Below, piece after piece: positions 16,910 through 25,757 of a stretch of DNA of 64,000 nt. Source of the DNA: Methylobacterium adhaesivum (GTDB lineage: Bacteria > Pseudomonadota > Alphaproteobacteria > Rhizobiales > Beijerinckiaceae); contig NZ_BPQD01000001.1 in assembly GCF_022179065.1 (NCBI RefSeq), forward strand, positions 490,753 to 554,752, written 5' to 3'. Each line of letters opens with the position of its first letter. The stretch's first letter is position 1. The notes beneath the pieces are model-generated. The model was not told where the DNA came from. It did no database searches and worked only from the letters and a program-made list of their open reading frames with translations. Both the position numbers and the translations under genes were made by a program.

Positions 16910-17683
16910 ATGATCCGCAAGGCGATGCGAACGAATGCTGATGCTATCGACAGCGGCCGGTTCTCGGCCCGGGCGTATTTCCCTGGTCACCTCGCGCCCG
17001 GAAACCAGGACCACGGCCTGGGCCCCCTTGCGACGATCATGGAGTCCTTCCTCGCCCCAGGGACTCACATCAAGCTTCACGAGCACGTCGTGGACGAGAT
17101 CGTCTCCTGGGTCCCGGCGGGCGTGATGCGCCACGATGATCCCAAGGGCGGCCACCTCACGGTCGACGCCGACCATCTCATGGTCATGAATGCGGGGCGG
17201 GGCTTCCAGCACGAGGAGCGCACGCGTGACGACGACCCGGGGCTTCGCATGTTGCAGATCTTCGTTAGGCCGTACGCAGAAGGTCTCGATCCCGGCATCC
17301 AGTATGGCCGGCTTCAAGAGGCCCGTCCGAACGAATGGCGACACGTCTTCGGCCCGAGCGGGGGTGAGGCCTCCTTCCACGTGCGCAACGCCGTTGATTG
17401 CCACGATATCCGCCTTTCCGCCGGGCAAGCCACGTCCCTGCCGACCGAGGCTGGCCGAGCAACGTACTTCTTCGTGTTCACCGGATGCGTCACGGCCGAC
17501 GACCAGACGTTCAGCGAGGCCGAGAGCGGCTTGGCGGTCGAGGGCGGGGAAATCCGTTTGGAGGCCATCGCTGATGCGGTTGTCCTGGCCTTCGTCATCG
17601 ACGTTAAGGTCGAGGTCTGCCGCGGCGGCACGGTCGGGGATGGCGAGACCGTGCGTCGTATGGCTGCCCAGGCGCTCCGCTGA
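16910..17683 (+). CDS. Pirin family protein (YhhW-like bicupin)
   Basis: 257-aa double cupin. The N-terminal cupin shows the pirin metal-site pattern: LHEHVVDEIVSWV provides His and Glu ligands, and MNAGRGFQHEERT gives a further His-Glu pair. LRMLQIFVRPY follows, as in YhhW-type pirins. The C-terminal cupin is more divergent. Known members include quercetin dioxygenases and redox sensors, but the substrate here cannot be told. The start ATG at 16910 has an AGGAAG 9 bp upstream, preferred over an earlier in-frame start. It is a monocistronic neighbour of a sensor kinase on the other strand. Confidence 0.85.
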   Translation: MIRKAMRTNADAIDSGRFSARAYFPGHLAPGNQDHGLGPLATIMESFLAPGTHIKLHEHVVDEIVSWVPAGVMRHDDPKGGHLTVDADHLMVMNAGRGFQHEERTRDDDPGLRMLQIFVRPYAEGLDPGIQYGRLQEARPNEWRHVFGPSGGEASFHVRNAVDCHDIRLSAGQATSLPTEAGRATYFFVFTGCVTADDQTFSEAESGLAVEGGEIRLEAIADAVVLAFVIDVKVEVCRGGTVGDGETVRRMAAQALR

Positions 17684-17826
17684 ACCCGAACCCGGGTGGG
17701 CTGCGGGCGCCTCCCCGCGGGTCCTTTCCCCCCTAACGAGGTCGAAGGAACCGACTGCGGCCTTGCTGAATGTCGAGGAAGGGTCCGGACGGGTCAGGGA
17801 CTGGTCCGACCCGACCGGAGGAACGG

Positions 17827-17982
17827 CTACTCGGCCTTATCGCCCTTCGAGGGCTTCGTGGTACATGTGGTTTCCCCAGCAATGCCGATCATGCCGTCCT
17901 TGATGGCAAGCTTGTCACCCTTCTCGACCGACCGTCCGTAACCCGATCCCTTGACGCGGGGTTCGCACCCGCCCTTGGCAAT
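17827..17982 (-). pseudogene. 3' fragment of a small secreted protein gene, paralogue of 25758-26090
   Basis: Read on the minus strand, the last 51 codons before a TAG at 17827 encode a coherent protein end: CEPRVKGSGYGRSVEKGDKL, then AIKDGMIGIAG and a Lys-rich tail ending KGDKAE. The part around GSGYGR aligns with CGLRVVGSGYGR...GKLLI of the intact gene at 25758-26090. Upstream of about 17982 the frame remains open but the composition becomes random (Arg/Pro/Gln-rich), with no signal peptide or start codon. The 5' half has therefore been lost. It is a remnant, or less likely a very short gene. Confidence 0.55.
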
Positions 17983-18089
17983 CGACCTCGGTCGAGGCGC
18001 CTGCCGCTGAGCGTGGCAGGCTCTCGGGGCCTGGGATAGGTTCGACCGCCGCTTACCCGAGGGTCACGCGACCGACGGACGTACTGATT

Positions 18090-19922
18090 TCACTCCTGGG
18101 CCACGGAATGGGCGCAGGCCCGAGCCGCGTCGCGGGCCTCGTCCAGACGAGGTAAAAACAGGGCTATGGTGGTGCCTTGCCCCACCTCCGAGCGGATCGA
18201 TACGTGCCCGCCCGATTGCTTGACGAAGCCGTGGACCTGCGACAGGCCAAGCTCGGTGCCCTTGCCGACGGGCTTGGTCGTGAAGAAGAGCTCGAAGACC
18301 TTCTCCTTGATGTCCGGCGTCATGCCCATCCCGGTGTCCGACACAGCGATCAACACATATTCCCCGGCGCCCACGTCCGGATGCAGCGCTGCGTAGGCCT
18401 CTTCAAGATGCGCATTCGCGGTCTCCATGGTGATCCTCCCACCGTCCGGCATCGCATCGCGCTCGTTCACTGCAAGATTGAGGATGATGCTTTCGAGCTG
18501 ATTGGCGTCGGCAAAGATGGGCCACAACCCGTCCGCAAGGATAGTCTCGACAGCAATGTTTTCGCTCATCGTCCGGCGTACGAGGTCGCACATGTCCGAC
18601 ATGAGCTTGTTGGCATCCACCGGCGCCGGATCGAGTGGTTGCTGGCGCGAGAAGGCGAGCAGGCGATGCGTGAGCGCGGCGGCGTTGTTTGCGCCGTCGA
18701 TGGCGTTCGACAGGAGGCGCACGAGACGTTCGTCGCCATCAGCCAACCGCTGGCGCAGCAGGTCGAGGTTGCCCACAACGATAAACAAGAGATTGTTGAA
18801 GTCATGGGCGATGCCGCCGGTCAGACGGCCGACGGATTCCATTTTCTGCGCTTGGCGTAGCTGTTCGCCTATGCGTTCACGCTCGCGGGCCTCCTCCTGG
18901 AGGGCATCGGCAGTGTTCTGCCACTGCTTGCGAGCCAGTTGCTCGCGCCGCGTCTGCCGTATCGCCAGGTTGGAGACCGCCAGGAGAGCCAGGGAGGCCA
19001 GGATTGCCACGATGCCGAAATCGAGGAGGTTGCGCCGCCACGGCGCCAGGGCGGAAGGCACGCCGATGCCGAACCCGACGAACACCGGATACCCGCCGAC
19101 CTTCCGATAGCTGAAAATTCGCTCGACGCCATCGATCTGTGAGAGGAGCCGGAACCACCCGCTTGGCGAGGACCGGATACGCTGCATCATGGCTCCGGAC
19201 GTTGTCAGCGCAGCCACCAAGGTCGATGGCTCGCGCGCCAGGATTTGGCCGTCCTCGCGGACCAGGATGACGTTGTGGTCGTACTCGGGGTCGACGCTTC
19301 GGTAGAAATCCTCGAAGTAGCTCCGGTCGACCGAGACCGCCGTTACGCCTTGGAACGCGCCCTGCCGATCCCGAATGCCGCCCGCCACGTTGAACACCTG
19401 CTTGCCGGATTGCGGCCCGGTGTGAGCGCGCGAAATGTATAGAAGCGGTTGGTTGGCCTCCGCCAGGGCCTTAGACCAGTCGCGGTCGGCGAAGCTAACG
19501 TTCGGATCGGCCGGGTATGTCCGCCCGCTTGAGCGCATGCGACCCTGACTATCGACGATAGTGATGGTGGCGACTTGGTCGAGCTGGTTCTGCAGGAGCA
19601 CCTGAAGTTGATGGAGCGCGGCGCGATCCTCCTCGCTCATCCAATCGATAACGCGCAGGCGTTCTCCGACCTGATCAATTACGAGCCGGTTCGTCTCGAA
19701 AACCTTGACGGCATGTTCGTGCAGGATGCCGACGGTTCGTTCGACCCGTACTTCCGCATCATGCAGGGCGTCTGCGTAGCTCTGCCAGGATGCGAGTGCG
19801 AAGAGTACCGCGGGAAGGAGAATGGCTGCCGCGAGCAGCGCAGTGCCGGGCTGGAGAGTGTCGTGCAGGCGCGAGCGGCCCGACGCCGGATTGGACAAGC
19901 TGGACTCGCTATTCCGAAGCAC
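18090..19922 (-). CDS. Membrane sensor histidine kinase with extracytoplasmic Cache domain
   Basis: 610 aa. A first membrane helix is near 30-50. A periplasmic dCache-like sensor occupies about 55-295 (FADRDWSKALAEANQPLLYISR, cut here to its core SFADRDW). A second helix lies at 300-322, followed by a coiled-coil linker. The kinase core has the H box GGIAHDFNNLL (His373), then the N box ILNLAVNERDAM and the G1 box VSDTGMGM. The G2 box reads KGTELGLSQV where the family has KGTGLGLSQV: a glycine is replaced by glutamate. There is no receiver domain and no adjacent regulator. Start: GTG at 19922; the N-terminal 20 residues are uncertain. Confidence 0.85.
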   Translation of the reverse strand: MLRNSESSLSNPASGRSRLHDTLQPGTALLAAAILLPAVLFALASWQSYADALHDAEVRVERTVGILHEHAVKVFETNRLVIDQVGERLRVIDWMSEEDRAALHQLQVLLQNQLDQVATITIVDSQGRMRSSGRTYPADPNVSFADRDWSKALAEANQPLLYISRAHTGPQSGKQVFNVAGGIRDRQGAFQGVTAVSVDRSYFEDFYRSVDPEYDHNVILVREDGQILAREPSTLVAALTTSGAMMQRIRSSPSGWFRLLSQIDGVERIFSYRKVGGYPVFVGFGIGVPSALAPWRRNLLDFGIVAILASLALLAVSNLAIRQTRREQLARKQWQNTADALQEEARERERIGEQLRQAQKMESVGRLTGGIAHDFNNLLFIVVGNLDLLRQRLADGDERLVRLLSNAIDGANNAAALTHRLLAFSRQQPLDPAPVDANKLMSDMCDLVRRTMSENIAVETILADGLWPIFADANQLESIILNLAVNERDAMPDGGRITMETANAHLEEAYAALHPDVGAGEYVLIAVSDTGMGMTPDIKEKVFELFFTTKPVGKGTELGLSQVHGFVKQSGGHVSIRSEVGQGTTIALFLPRLDEARDAARACAHSVAQE

Positions 19923-20179
19923 GGTCTACAGCCAACGCATGATTGCGATTTCTGTCCTGCCCATGAGGTCTGTTCACGAGGTTGCGGTCAAGCAAGGGGG
20001 ACGGTGCCCGTGAACCATCTCCCTTCTCGACACCAGAGATGGGGGCATGCCCCTTACGACGAATACCTTCGTCGAGGCTGGATCAGCCGATTTATTTGGA
20101 CGCGCACACTGTAGCGCGCCGAATTCTTCTGCGGCGTATACCGCCATTGGTGAGGTGATCCTAATAGGCCAAGCTTACA

Positions 20180-20401
20180 TTATGAACCACTGGATGGCTC
20201 GCCATCGCGGCAAACTTGGCCGCCAGCTTGGCGGATCAGACCCTCGATCTCAGAACGGCTCTCCTGAGCCTGCATAAAAAGATCTTTATCATCGCCGATG
20301 CAATAAACATTGCTCTGCTCTCCGACAGATACAATCGTTTTGATCGAAGAGATATTTACAAGCACTTTGTTGCTCGAAACTGTGATTTCAATGAAATTCA
20401 T
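20180..20401 (-). CDS. Small protein of unknown function
   Basis: 73 aa, beginning MNFIEITVSSNKVLVNISSI, with a short beta-rich N-terminus and an acidic helical end (QESRSEIEGLIRQAG). GGAGA precedes the ATG by 8 bp, which supports real translation. The layout (two strands then a turn with Asn/Ser) recalls small cytoplasmic DUF proteins that start with a residue-and-index pattern, but I cannot name a family. It is flanked by the sensor kinase and the DUF421 gene on the same strand. Confidence 0.6.
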   Translation of the reverse strand: MNFIEITVSSNKVLVNISSIKTIVSVGEQSNVYCIGDDKDLFMQAQESRSEIEGLIRQAGGQVCRDGEPSSGS

Positions 20402-20527
20402 TAGATTTTCTCCATGAGGTCGAATGACTCTGCCACAAACTGCCCGTCCATGTCTCGGAATTGGCAGGAGTGTCCAGATGGTACACTTATCAACTTACGG
20501 GAGGACGGGGCGCCCGCTTCCGCTGCA

Positions 20528-21049
20528 TCAGGCCGAGAGCTCTCCCTGTACGTTCGCCAGCGTGGTCGTCTCGGGAGTTCCTGATTGACCCTTGAGCACG
20601 CTCATGGAGCCATCCGTCTCCAGGACGACGGCATCGACGACGGCAAGATCGCCCGCACCGGAGGACCGAAGCGCGGAGAGCACCTCATCCTTCGTCACCC
20701 TCTGCGTCCGCAACGCATGCTCCAGGAACAAGCCGTTATGCACGAGCAAGGTCGGCTCACTCTTGATCAGCCCGTCGACCCAGCTCACTCGAACCGCGAG
20801 CCAGGTGATGGCGAACTGGAAGAAGACCAGGATCGCCATGGCCAGGACGCCCTCGGCCAGCGCGACCGACTTGCTGAGCAGCACCGTCGCGAGGGTCGAG
20901 CCAAGGGCGACCGTCACCACCAGGTCGAAGGCATTGAGCTTCGTCAGCGTGCGCTTTCCGGATATCCGCAGGATCGCGACGAGCGCGACATAGGCCAACG
21001 GACCGACGAGGAGCACGCGCCCCAGTCCCGTCCAGCTATCGAACAACAT
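20528..21049 (-). CDS. DUF421 domain membrane protein (YetF-like)
   Basis: 173 aa. Three N-terminal membrane helices (GPLAYVALVAILRISGKR region, then VTVALGSTLATVLL, then AMAILVFFQFAITWLAV) are followed by the soluble DUF421 core with SEPTLLVHNG, the RVTKDEVLSALR segment, and the VLETDGSMSVL strand. This is the normal layout of YetF/YcaP proteins, whose function is not settled (envelope or spore-related in Bacilli). Start: ATG at 21049 with AGGAGG 6 bp upstream, which rejects the much longer open frame. Monocistronic. Confidence 0.88.
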   Translation of the reverse strand: MLFDSWTGLGRVLLVGPLAYVALVAILRISGKRTLTKLNAFDLVVTVALGSTLATVLLSKSVALAEGVLAMAILVFFQFAITWLAVRVSWVDGLIKSEPTLLVHNGLFLEHALRTQRVTKDEVLSALRSSGAGDLAVVDAVVLETDGSMSVLKGQSGTPETTTLANVQGELSA

Positions 21050-21387
21050 GAGTATCCTCCTGGGCCCCTCGGCCGGCGGGCCCTGCGAAGCATGCCGCCG
21101 CCCGCCGATCAGGGCGTTCCGGATCGAGGCTCGATCGGGCTGTACGAGGACAACGTTCGCGACCACGCCCGGGTGCGTAAGGATTGCCCCTGGAGGATTG
21201 CGGGCTTCCCTGACAGCGTGCCGGTTTCCCGCACCGTATTCCGTTTTGCAGGCACGATGCCGGGATAAACCCGACATGTGTCGGGATGACCCGCGCACCC
21301 GGGGAAACAGCTTGCCGCCCGACCCGAGTTCAGCGCTTCTCAGGGCGGCCACGCAGGACATCCAAGCTGACTGGAAGGTTGGCGCAC
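21050..21387. other. Divergent intergenic region with a small palindrome
   Basis: No gene is seen between the DUF421 start and the RMF-like gene. A 7-bp stem with a 2-nt loop, CCCGACA/TGTCGGG at 21270-21285, is the only clear secondary structure and could be an operator. Confidence 0.45.
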
Positions 21388-21624
21388 ATGCTTATGGACA
21401 TCATCAGGCAAGGTTCCCGCGCCCGTGCGGAGGGCCACCGGAGAGATGCCTGCCCCTTCCCCGAGGACTCCCGCGAGCGTCGGGCCTGGATGGAGGGCTA
21501 CGAGGCCTCCTCCTGGGCCTTCGGAGCGAGGGTGCCACATCCGGCACGAAGGCTCGCGGGCACCACGTCCCCGAACAACGGAGTAGGTGGGTCAGGCGCG
21601 CCCGTGCCGAAGACGTCCGCCTGA
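21388..21624 (+). CDS. Ribosome modulation factor (Rmf/CrpP)-like small protein
   Basis: 78 aa. The first half matches the RMF pattern: ARAEGHRRDACPFPEDSRER, then RAWMEGYEA. It has an Ala/Arg helix with Gly, a Cys/Asn-Pro-Phe turn, and an Arg-x-x-Trp-x-x-Gly-(Tyr/Phe) end. RMF proteins dimerise stationary-phase 70S ribosomes; the related CrpP is a small protein once proposed to modify quinolones. The C-terminal 30 residues are low complexity and may be non-conserved. ATG at 21388 was chosen (GGAAGG about 9 bp upstream); ATG at 21394 is an alternative. Confidence 0.65.
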   Translation: MLMDIIRQGSRARAEGHRRDACPFPEDSRERRAWMEGYEASSWAFGARVPHPARRLAGTTSPNNGVGGSGAPVPKTSA

Positions 21625-21731
21625 AACCCGTGCGAGCACGGCCGGGTCGTTCGGCATGGGGAAACCAGTGCCACCCGACCTCATCGCCCGCCCCAGGGAC
21701 GGGACACGAATGAAACAGGGAGGCTCAAAAG

Positions 21732-22004
21732 ATGTCGCGAAAAGCCCGGCATTCGCCGAAAGGCCGAACCCTCGCCCGCCTGGAACGGGTAGTGACGGTC
21801 CTCGTGGAGGCGAAACTCATCGATGGCGCCTCCCCGCCGGACCTCATCGAGCGCTTGCAGCGAATGGAGGAAACCGTGCGCGAGACGCATCGCGACCGCC
21901 AGACCCTTCAGGTCATCGAATCGGGTCTCCGCCTTCTTCACGATGCGAACGGAACCGCGGCGACCAGCCCGGCTTCATCGTGTGAGCCCTTCGAGTTCCC
22001 GTGA
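21732..22004 (+). CDS. Small hypothetical protein preceding the sensor kinase
   Basis: 90 aa with an amphipathic helical middle (LARLERVVTVLVEAKLIDG, then LIERLQRMEETVRE) that could form a coiled coil. No family is recognised. GGGAGG about 9 bp upstream of the ATG and the overlap of its TGA with a GTG (GTGA at 22001) suggest co-translation with the following kinase, so a regulatory or partner role is possible. Confidence 0.55.
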   Translation: MSRKARHSPKGRTLARLERVVTVLVEAKLIDGASPPDLIERLQRMEETVRETHRDRQTLQVIESGLRLLHDANGTAATSPASSCEPFEFP

Positions 22005-24169
22005 GGAACCCGTCACGCCGGAATGCCATGACCAGGCTGATCGAAGGCCTCCACGGCTCGACCGACGCAAGTGGGGCCGTGGAGGAGCGTGGTTCCTTGG
22101 ATGTTGGCGAGGAAGTAACCGTGCCGGCGGGCCAATGGAGCCGCGGCAGCGTCCGGACCTTCGTCGCCCTCGCCTTCGCGGCCGCCATTCCCTTGCTGCT
22201 GCTGAGCGGCTGGATGGCCACCCTCATGGCGCAGCAGCAACGCGACCAGACGCGGAGCGCCGCCGTAGCCAGTGCCACCCGGGTGGCCGAACGCGTCTCA
22301 TCGGACATCGCCTCGCAGATGGAGGTACTCGGTGCGCAGGCGGCATCCGCCAGCCTCGACCGGCCGGACCTCGCGGCCTTCTACGCCGAGGCCACGCGGC
22401 TCAAGGCGGCGCACCCACTTTGGGAAACCGTCGAGCTCTCGAACCCTTCCGGGGTCCAGATCGTCAACCTCCTGCGCTCGCTCGATGCGGAGCTCGGCCC
22501 GACCGCCGACCGCGAGAGCTTCGATGCCGTCATCCGCTCGGAGCGCCCGGTGGTCGGCGGCATCGGGCCGGTCGGACCGATCTCGGGCCAGCGCCGCGTC
22601 GCCCTCCGGGTGCCGGTCATCCGGAGCGGGGCGCTCCGCTTCGTCCTTTCGGTCGGACTGGCCACCAACGCCGTCAGCTCGATCCTGCGCGATGCCGGGG
22701 CACCGGAGGGCTGGGTCGGAACCATCGTCGACGGGGACGGGAACACCATCGCCCGCACCCGTGCCGAGGCCCAGGAACTCGGACATCCGGCGAACCCGGC
22801 ACTGCGGGCCGCGATCATGCGCGCTCCAAGCGGCTTCTACAGCGGACCTTCGTTGGAGGGGCCGGACATCGACGTCGTCTACCGCACCCTGGAGGGTACG
22901 GGTGGATGGTCGGTGCATTTCGGAATGCCGGTCGCGGCACTGAACGCGCCCGTGGCACGTTCGTATTACGTGCTGGCCGGCGGCAGCGCGCTGAGCTTCG
23001 GCTTGGCCTTGGGGCTCGTGGGCCTGGTGAGCCGAGACATGGCGCAGCGACGAAGCGGCGAGCAGGCGCGCTTCTCGCTCGCCCTGCGGTCGAGCGAGGA
23101 GCAGGGGGCGTTGGCGGTCGAGGCCGCGGAGCTCGGGACATTGCGCTGGGATACGGCCCAGGAACGCGCCATCGGCTCCGTGCGGGCCGCCGAGCTCCTG
23201 GGATGGGATGCCGAGGCGTCGCTGGATCGAGAGACCCAGGCCGACGCCAGGAAGATGCTTGATGCGGTCCACGAGGAGGATCGCCACAGACTCGTCGATG
23301 CGGTTCGACATTGTATCGCCGACGGCATGCCCCTCGACGAGGAGTTCCGGGTCCGGGGTCGGGGGGGGCAGCCGCGCTGGGTCAGGATGATCGGCCGCGT
23401 GCCGGAGACGTTCAAGGGCGCACCTGCCGCCCTGATTTACGGCGTGGTGGCGGATATCGAGCCGCGCAAGCGCATCGAGGCCGAACGGCTCGAACTGCTC
23501 CGCCGTCTCGGCGAGGCACAGGAGGACGAGCAGCGACGGATCGCCCGGGAGCTGCACGATCAGGTCGGCCAGACGGTCACTGGCCTTTCGTTCGGCCTGA
23601 AGGGCCTGCAAGGTCTCCTGGAGGCACAGGGCGTATCAGGCGAGGCGACCGATCAGGTGCAGTGGCTGCGCTCGCTTGCCGGCGAGATCGGGCGCGACAT
23701 CCATCGCGCCGCCGTCCAGCTCCGTCCGACTGCGCTCGACGACCTGGGCCTGCGCGAGGCGCTCGCCACCTTGCTGCGCGAATGGTCCCTCCGCCATGGC
23801 ATCCCGTCCGACCTCCAGTTCCCGGGCGAGGCCTCCCGGCTGCCGGCGGATATCGAGACGGCCCTCTACCGGATCGTGCAGGAAGCCCTCACCAATATAC
23901 TCAAGCACGCGCAGGCTCGCACCGTCAGCGTCTCGGTGGAGCGGCGTCCGGACGAGGTGCGCATGATCGTCGAGGACGACGGCATCGGTTTCGACGCGGA
24001 GAAAGGGCCCGGACCGGTAGAGGATGGTGCGGCGGCCAGGCCCCACCTCGGCCTATCGGGCATCCGGGAACGCTTGTCCCTCCTGCGTGGAACGCTCACA
24101 CTGGAGACGGCGCCGGCCAGCGGGACGACGCTGTTCGTGCGCATCCCGTCCCCGCCCCGATCCGCCTGA
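22001..24169 (+). CDS. NarL-type sensor histidine kinase (Cache, PAS, HisKA_3)
   Basis: 722 aa. A first membrane helix at about 52-75 and a second near 325-350 frame a periplasmic dCache-like sensor. A PAS fold (about 365-490) ends in YGVVADIEPRKR. The HisKA_3 dimerisation and phosphoacceptor motif is RIARELHDQVGQTVTG (His519). The HATPase part has EALTNILKHAQ (N box) and VEDDGIGFD (G1), ending with LSGIRERLSLLRG. Start: GTG at 22001 overlaps the preceding stop; ATG at 22028 is also possible. The cognate NarL regulator follows 20 bp downstream. Confidence 0.9.
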   Translation: MRNPSRRNAMTRLIEGLHGSTDASGAVEERGSLDVGEEVTVPAGQWSRGSVRTFVALAFAAAIPLLLLSGWMATLMAQQQRDQTRSAAVASATRVAERVSSDIASQMEVLGAQAASASLDRPDLAAFYAEATRLKAAHPLWETVELSNPSGVQIVNLLRSLDAELGPTADRESFDAVIRSERPVVGGIGPVGPISGQRRVALRVPVIRSGALRFVLSVGLATNAVSSILRDAGAPEGWVGTIVDGDGNTIARTRAEAQELGHPANPALRAAIMRAPSGFYSGPSLEGPDIDVVYRTLEGTGGWSVHFGMPVAALNAPVARSYYVLAGGSALSFGLALGLVGLVSRDMAQRRSGEQARFSLALRSSEEQGALAVEAAELGTLRWDTAQERAIGSVRAAELLGWDAEASLDRETQADARKMLDAVHEEDRHRLVDAVRHCIADGMPLDEEFRVRGRGGQPRWVRMIGRVPETFKGAPAALIYGVVADIEPRKRIEAERLELLRRLGEAQEDEQRRIARELHDQVGQTVTGLSFGLKGLQGLLEAQGVSGEATDQVQWLRSLAGEIGRDIHRAAVQLRPTALDDLGLREALATLLREWSLRHGIPSDLQFPGEASRLPADIETALYRIVQEALTNILKHAQARTVSVSVERRPDEVRMIVEDDGIGFDAEKGPGPVEDGAAARPHLGLSGIRERLSLLRGTLTLETAPASGTTLFVRIPSPPRSA

Positions 24170-24189
24170 CGCCGAGCAAGGGCCAACCG

Positions 24190-24855
24190 ATGGACCGTAT
24201 CCGGGTCGTCCTCGCGGACGACCACCCAATCGTCCGCGCAGGCGTTAAGACGTTGCTGGGCACCGACCTCGGGATCGAGCTCGTCGGCGAGGCCGGCAAC
24301 GGCGCCGAGGCCCTGTCTATCATCTGTGGCCTCCGGCCGGACGTCGCCGTCATCGACGTCTCGATGCCCGGCATCAACGGCCTCGACCTGACCGAGCGGG
24401 TCACGCGCGAATGCCCGGGCACCAACCTCCTCGTCCTCACGGTCCACGAGGACGTGGCCTACGTCCAGCCTCTGCTCCGGGCGGGCGCACGGGGCTACCT
24501 CCTCAAGCGCTCGGCGGCGGAGGATCTCCCGCGTGCGGTGCGGGCCATCGCCGCCGGCGGCGTGTATCTCGATCCCGCCATCGCTAGCCATGCCCTGGCG
24601 GACCCATCCGGTGGGTCCCGGGGGGGCGATACGGGCGAGGCCGGCGAGGCGCTGAGCCCGCGGGAGACGGAGGTGCTCAGGCTGATCGCGCAAGGCTTCA
24701 GCAACAAGGAGATCGCCCGGAACATCGACGTGAGCGTGAAGTCCGTCGAGACGTACAAGGCGCGGGCGGCCGAGAAGCTCGGGCTGCGCACGCGGTCCGA
24801 GATCATCCGATATGGCGCCTCGCACGGTTGGCTCGATGCACTCACGCTACGGTGA
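24190..24855 (+). CDS. NarL/FixJ family response regulator
   Basis: 221 aa. The receiver has acidic residues in VLADDHPIVRAG, the phospho-acceptor Asp in VAVIDVSMPGINGLD, Thr in VLTVHED and the lysine in YLLKRSAAED. The C-terminal LuxR-type HTH is LSPRETEVLRLIAQGFSNKEIA, shown here to 20 residues as LSPRETEVLRLIAQGFSNKE, then SVKSVETYKARAAEKL. It lies 20 bp after the sensor kinase and is certainly its partner. Target genes are unknown; the small secreted protein genes just downstream are plausible candidates by proximity only. Confidence 0.93.
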   Translation: MDRIRVVLADDHPIVRAGVKTLLGTDLGIELVGEAGNGAEALSIICGLRPDVAVIDVSMPGINGLDLTERVTRECPGTNLLVLTVHEDVAYVQPLLRAGARGYLLKRSAAEDLPRAVRAIAAGGVYLDPAIASHALADPSGGSRGGDTGEAGEALSPRETEVLRLIAQGFSNKEIARNIDVSVKSVETYKARAAEKLGLRTRSEIIRYGASHGWLDALTLR

Positions 24856-25136
24856 CGGCACCGGAAGACGTCGAACCGCTGCGTTCCGATCATCATGCTC
24901 ACCATCGAGGGCATCCATCCGCGACCCACACGACCTGGCATGCGATGGCTCCGTGACGGGCGAACCCTGACGTGGCTGCCGCGAACTCCGACAGGAAATC
25001 CCCTGCGTCCCGCCTAAATCTATCAGCATCCGATCAGGCTTCTCGACCGGCGAAACAACAAGTTTCCCCGCTCAAGCCAATAAATGATCTGCTCGGAGTA
25101 GGCCGAACTACGGCAACAAGCTGAGGATACGCCTTG

Positions 25137-25634
25137 ATGTCTATATCGAAGCTTAGGACATTCGCCATCGCCGTCATCGGATCCGCAGCGATCCTCGGTG
25201 GTTCGGGCTCGGCGTCGGCCCGCGACGGCACTGCCCAGTCCCTATTCGCAGACCTCCAATCGAGCGGCGCGGGTTTCACCTACGTTCGTGATGGTCGCTA
25301 CGGCGGGGGTATGCGTGGACACGGTGTGGGCCGACATCGCGGTTTCGGCGTGCGGCGCTTTGGCCATGCCGGACGCGGATATGGCCGGCATCGCGGCTAT
25401 GGCCGTGGATACGGCTACCGTCGACGCGGCTACGGGCGTGGAGGCGCGGCCCTCGGCGGCCTGGCCGCCGGTGCGATCATCGGCGGAGCGCTTGCGGCCC
25501 AGGCGGCACAGGGGGGCAACGGGAACGGCCCGTCGCGCGCCGAGGTCGCCTCCTGCTCACGGCGCTTCAAGTCCTACGACGCCTCTTCCGGCACCTACCT
25601 CGGCTACGATGGCCAGCGCCACGCCTGCCCCTGA
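25137..25634 (+). CDS. Secreted Gly/Arg/Tyr-rich protein with BA14K-like C-terminus
   Basis: 165 aa. A signal peptide (FAIAVIGSAAILGGSGSASA, cut near ASA-RD) is followed by a Gly/Arg/His/Tyr-rich stretch (residues 55-100, GYGRHRGYGRGYGYRRRGYG) and a Gly/Ala hydrophobic segment (LGGLAAGAIIGGALAAQ) that may span the membrane. The end, CSRRFKSYDASSGTYLGYDG, matches the BA14K family of envelope proteins in rhizobia and Brucella. ATG at 25137 and TTG at 25134 are both possible; GAGG lies upstream. The likely role is envelope or carbohydrate interaction. Confidence 0.78.
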   Translation: MSISKLRTFAIAVIGSAAILGGSGSASARDGTAQSLFADLQSSGAGFTYVRDGRYGGGMRGHGVGRHRGFGVRRFGHAGRGYGRHRGYGRGYGYRRRGYGRGGAALGGLAAGAIIGGALAAQAAQGGNGNGPSRAEVASCSRRFKSYDASSGTYLGYDGQRHACP

Positions 25635-25757
25635 CGGACTTCACGCCGTCTCGCGGTTCAACCTCGGGAATACGCGTCGGTCCCGGAAGTTCCCCGCGCG
25701 GTGACCCGTACCGGACGACACCTGCCCATCAACTCAAGTCCACTGGAGAATGACATC

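Noticed and set aside
17690-18060. Possible tRNA or structured RNA in the region after pirin, because of the TTCGCACCCGC-like stretch
   Set aside because: No cloverleaf can be folded; the segment is better explained by the minus-strand protein fragment.
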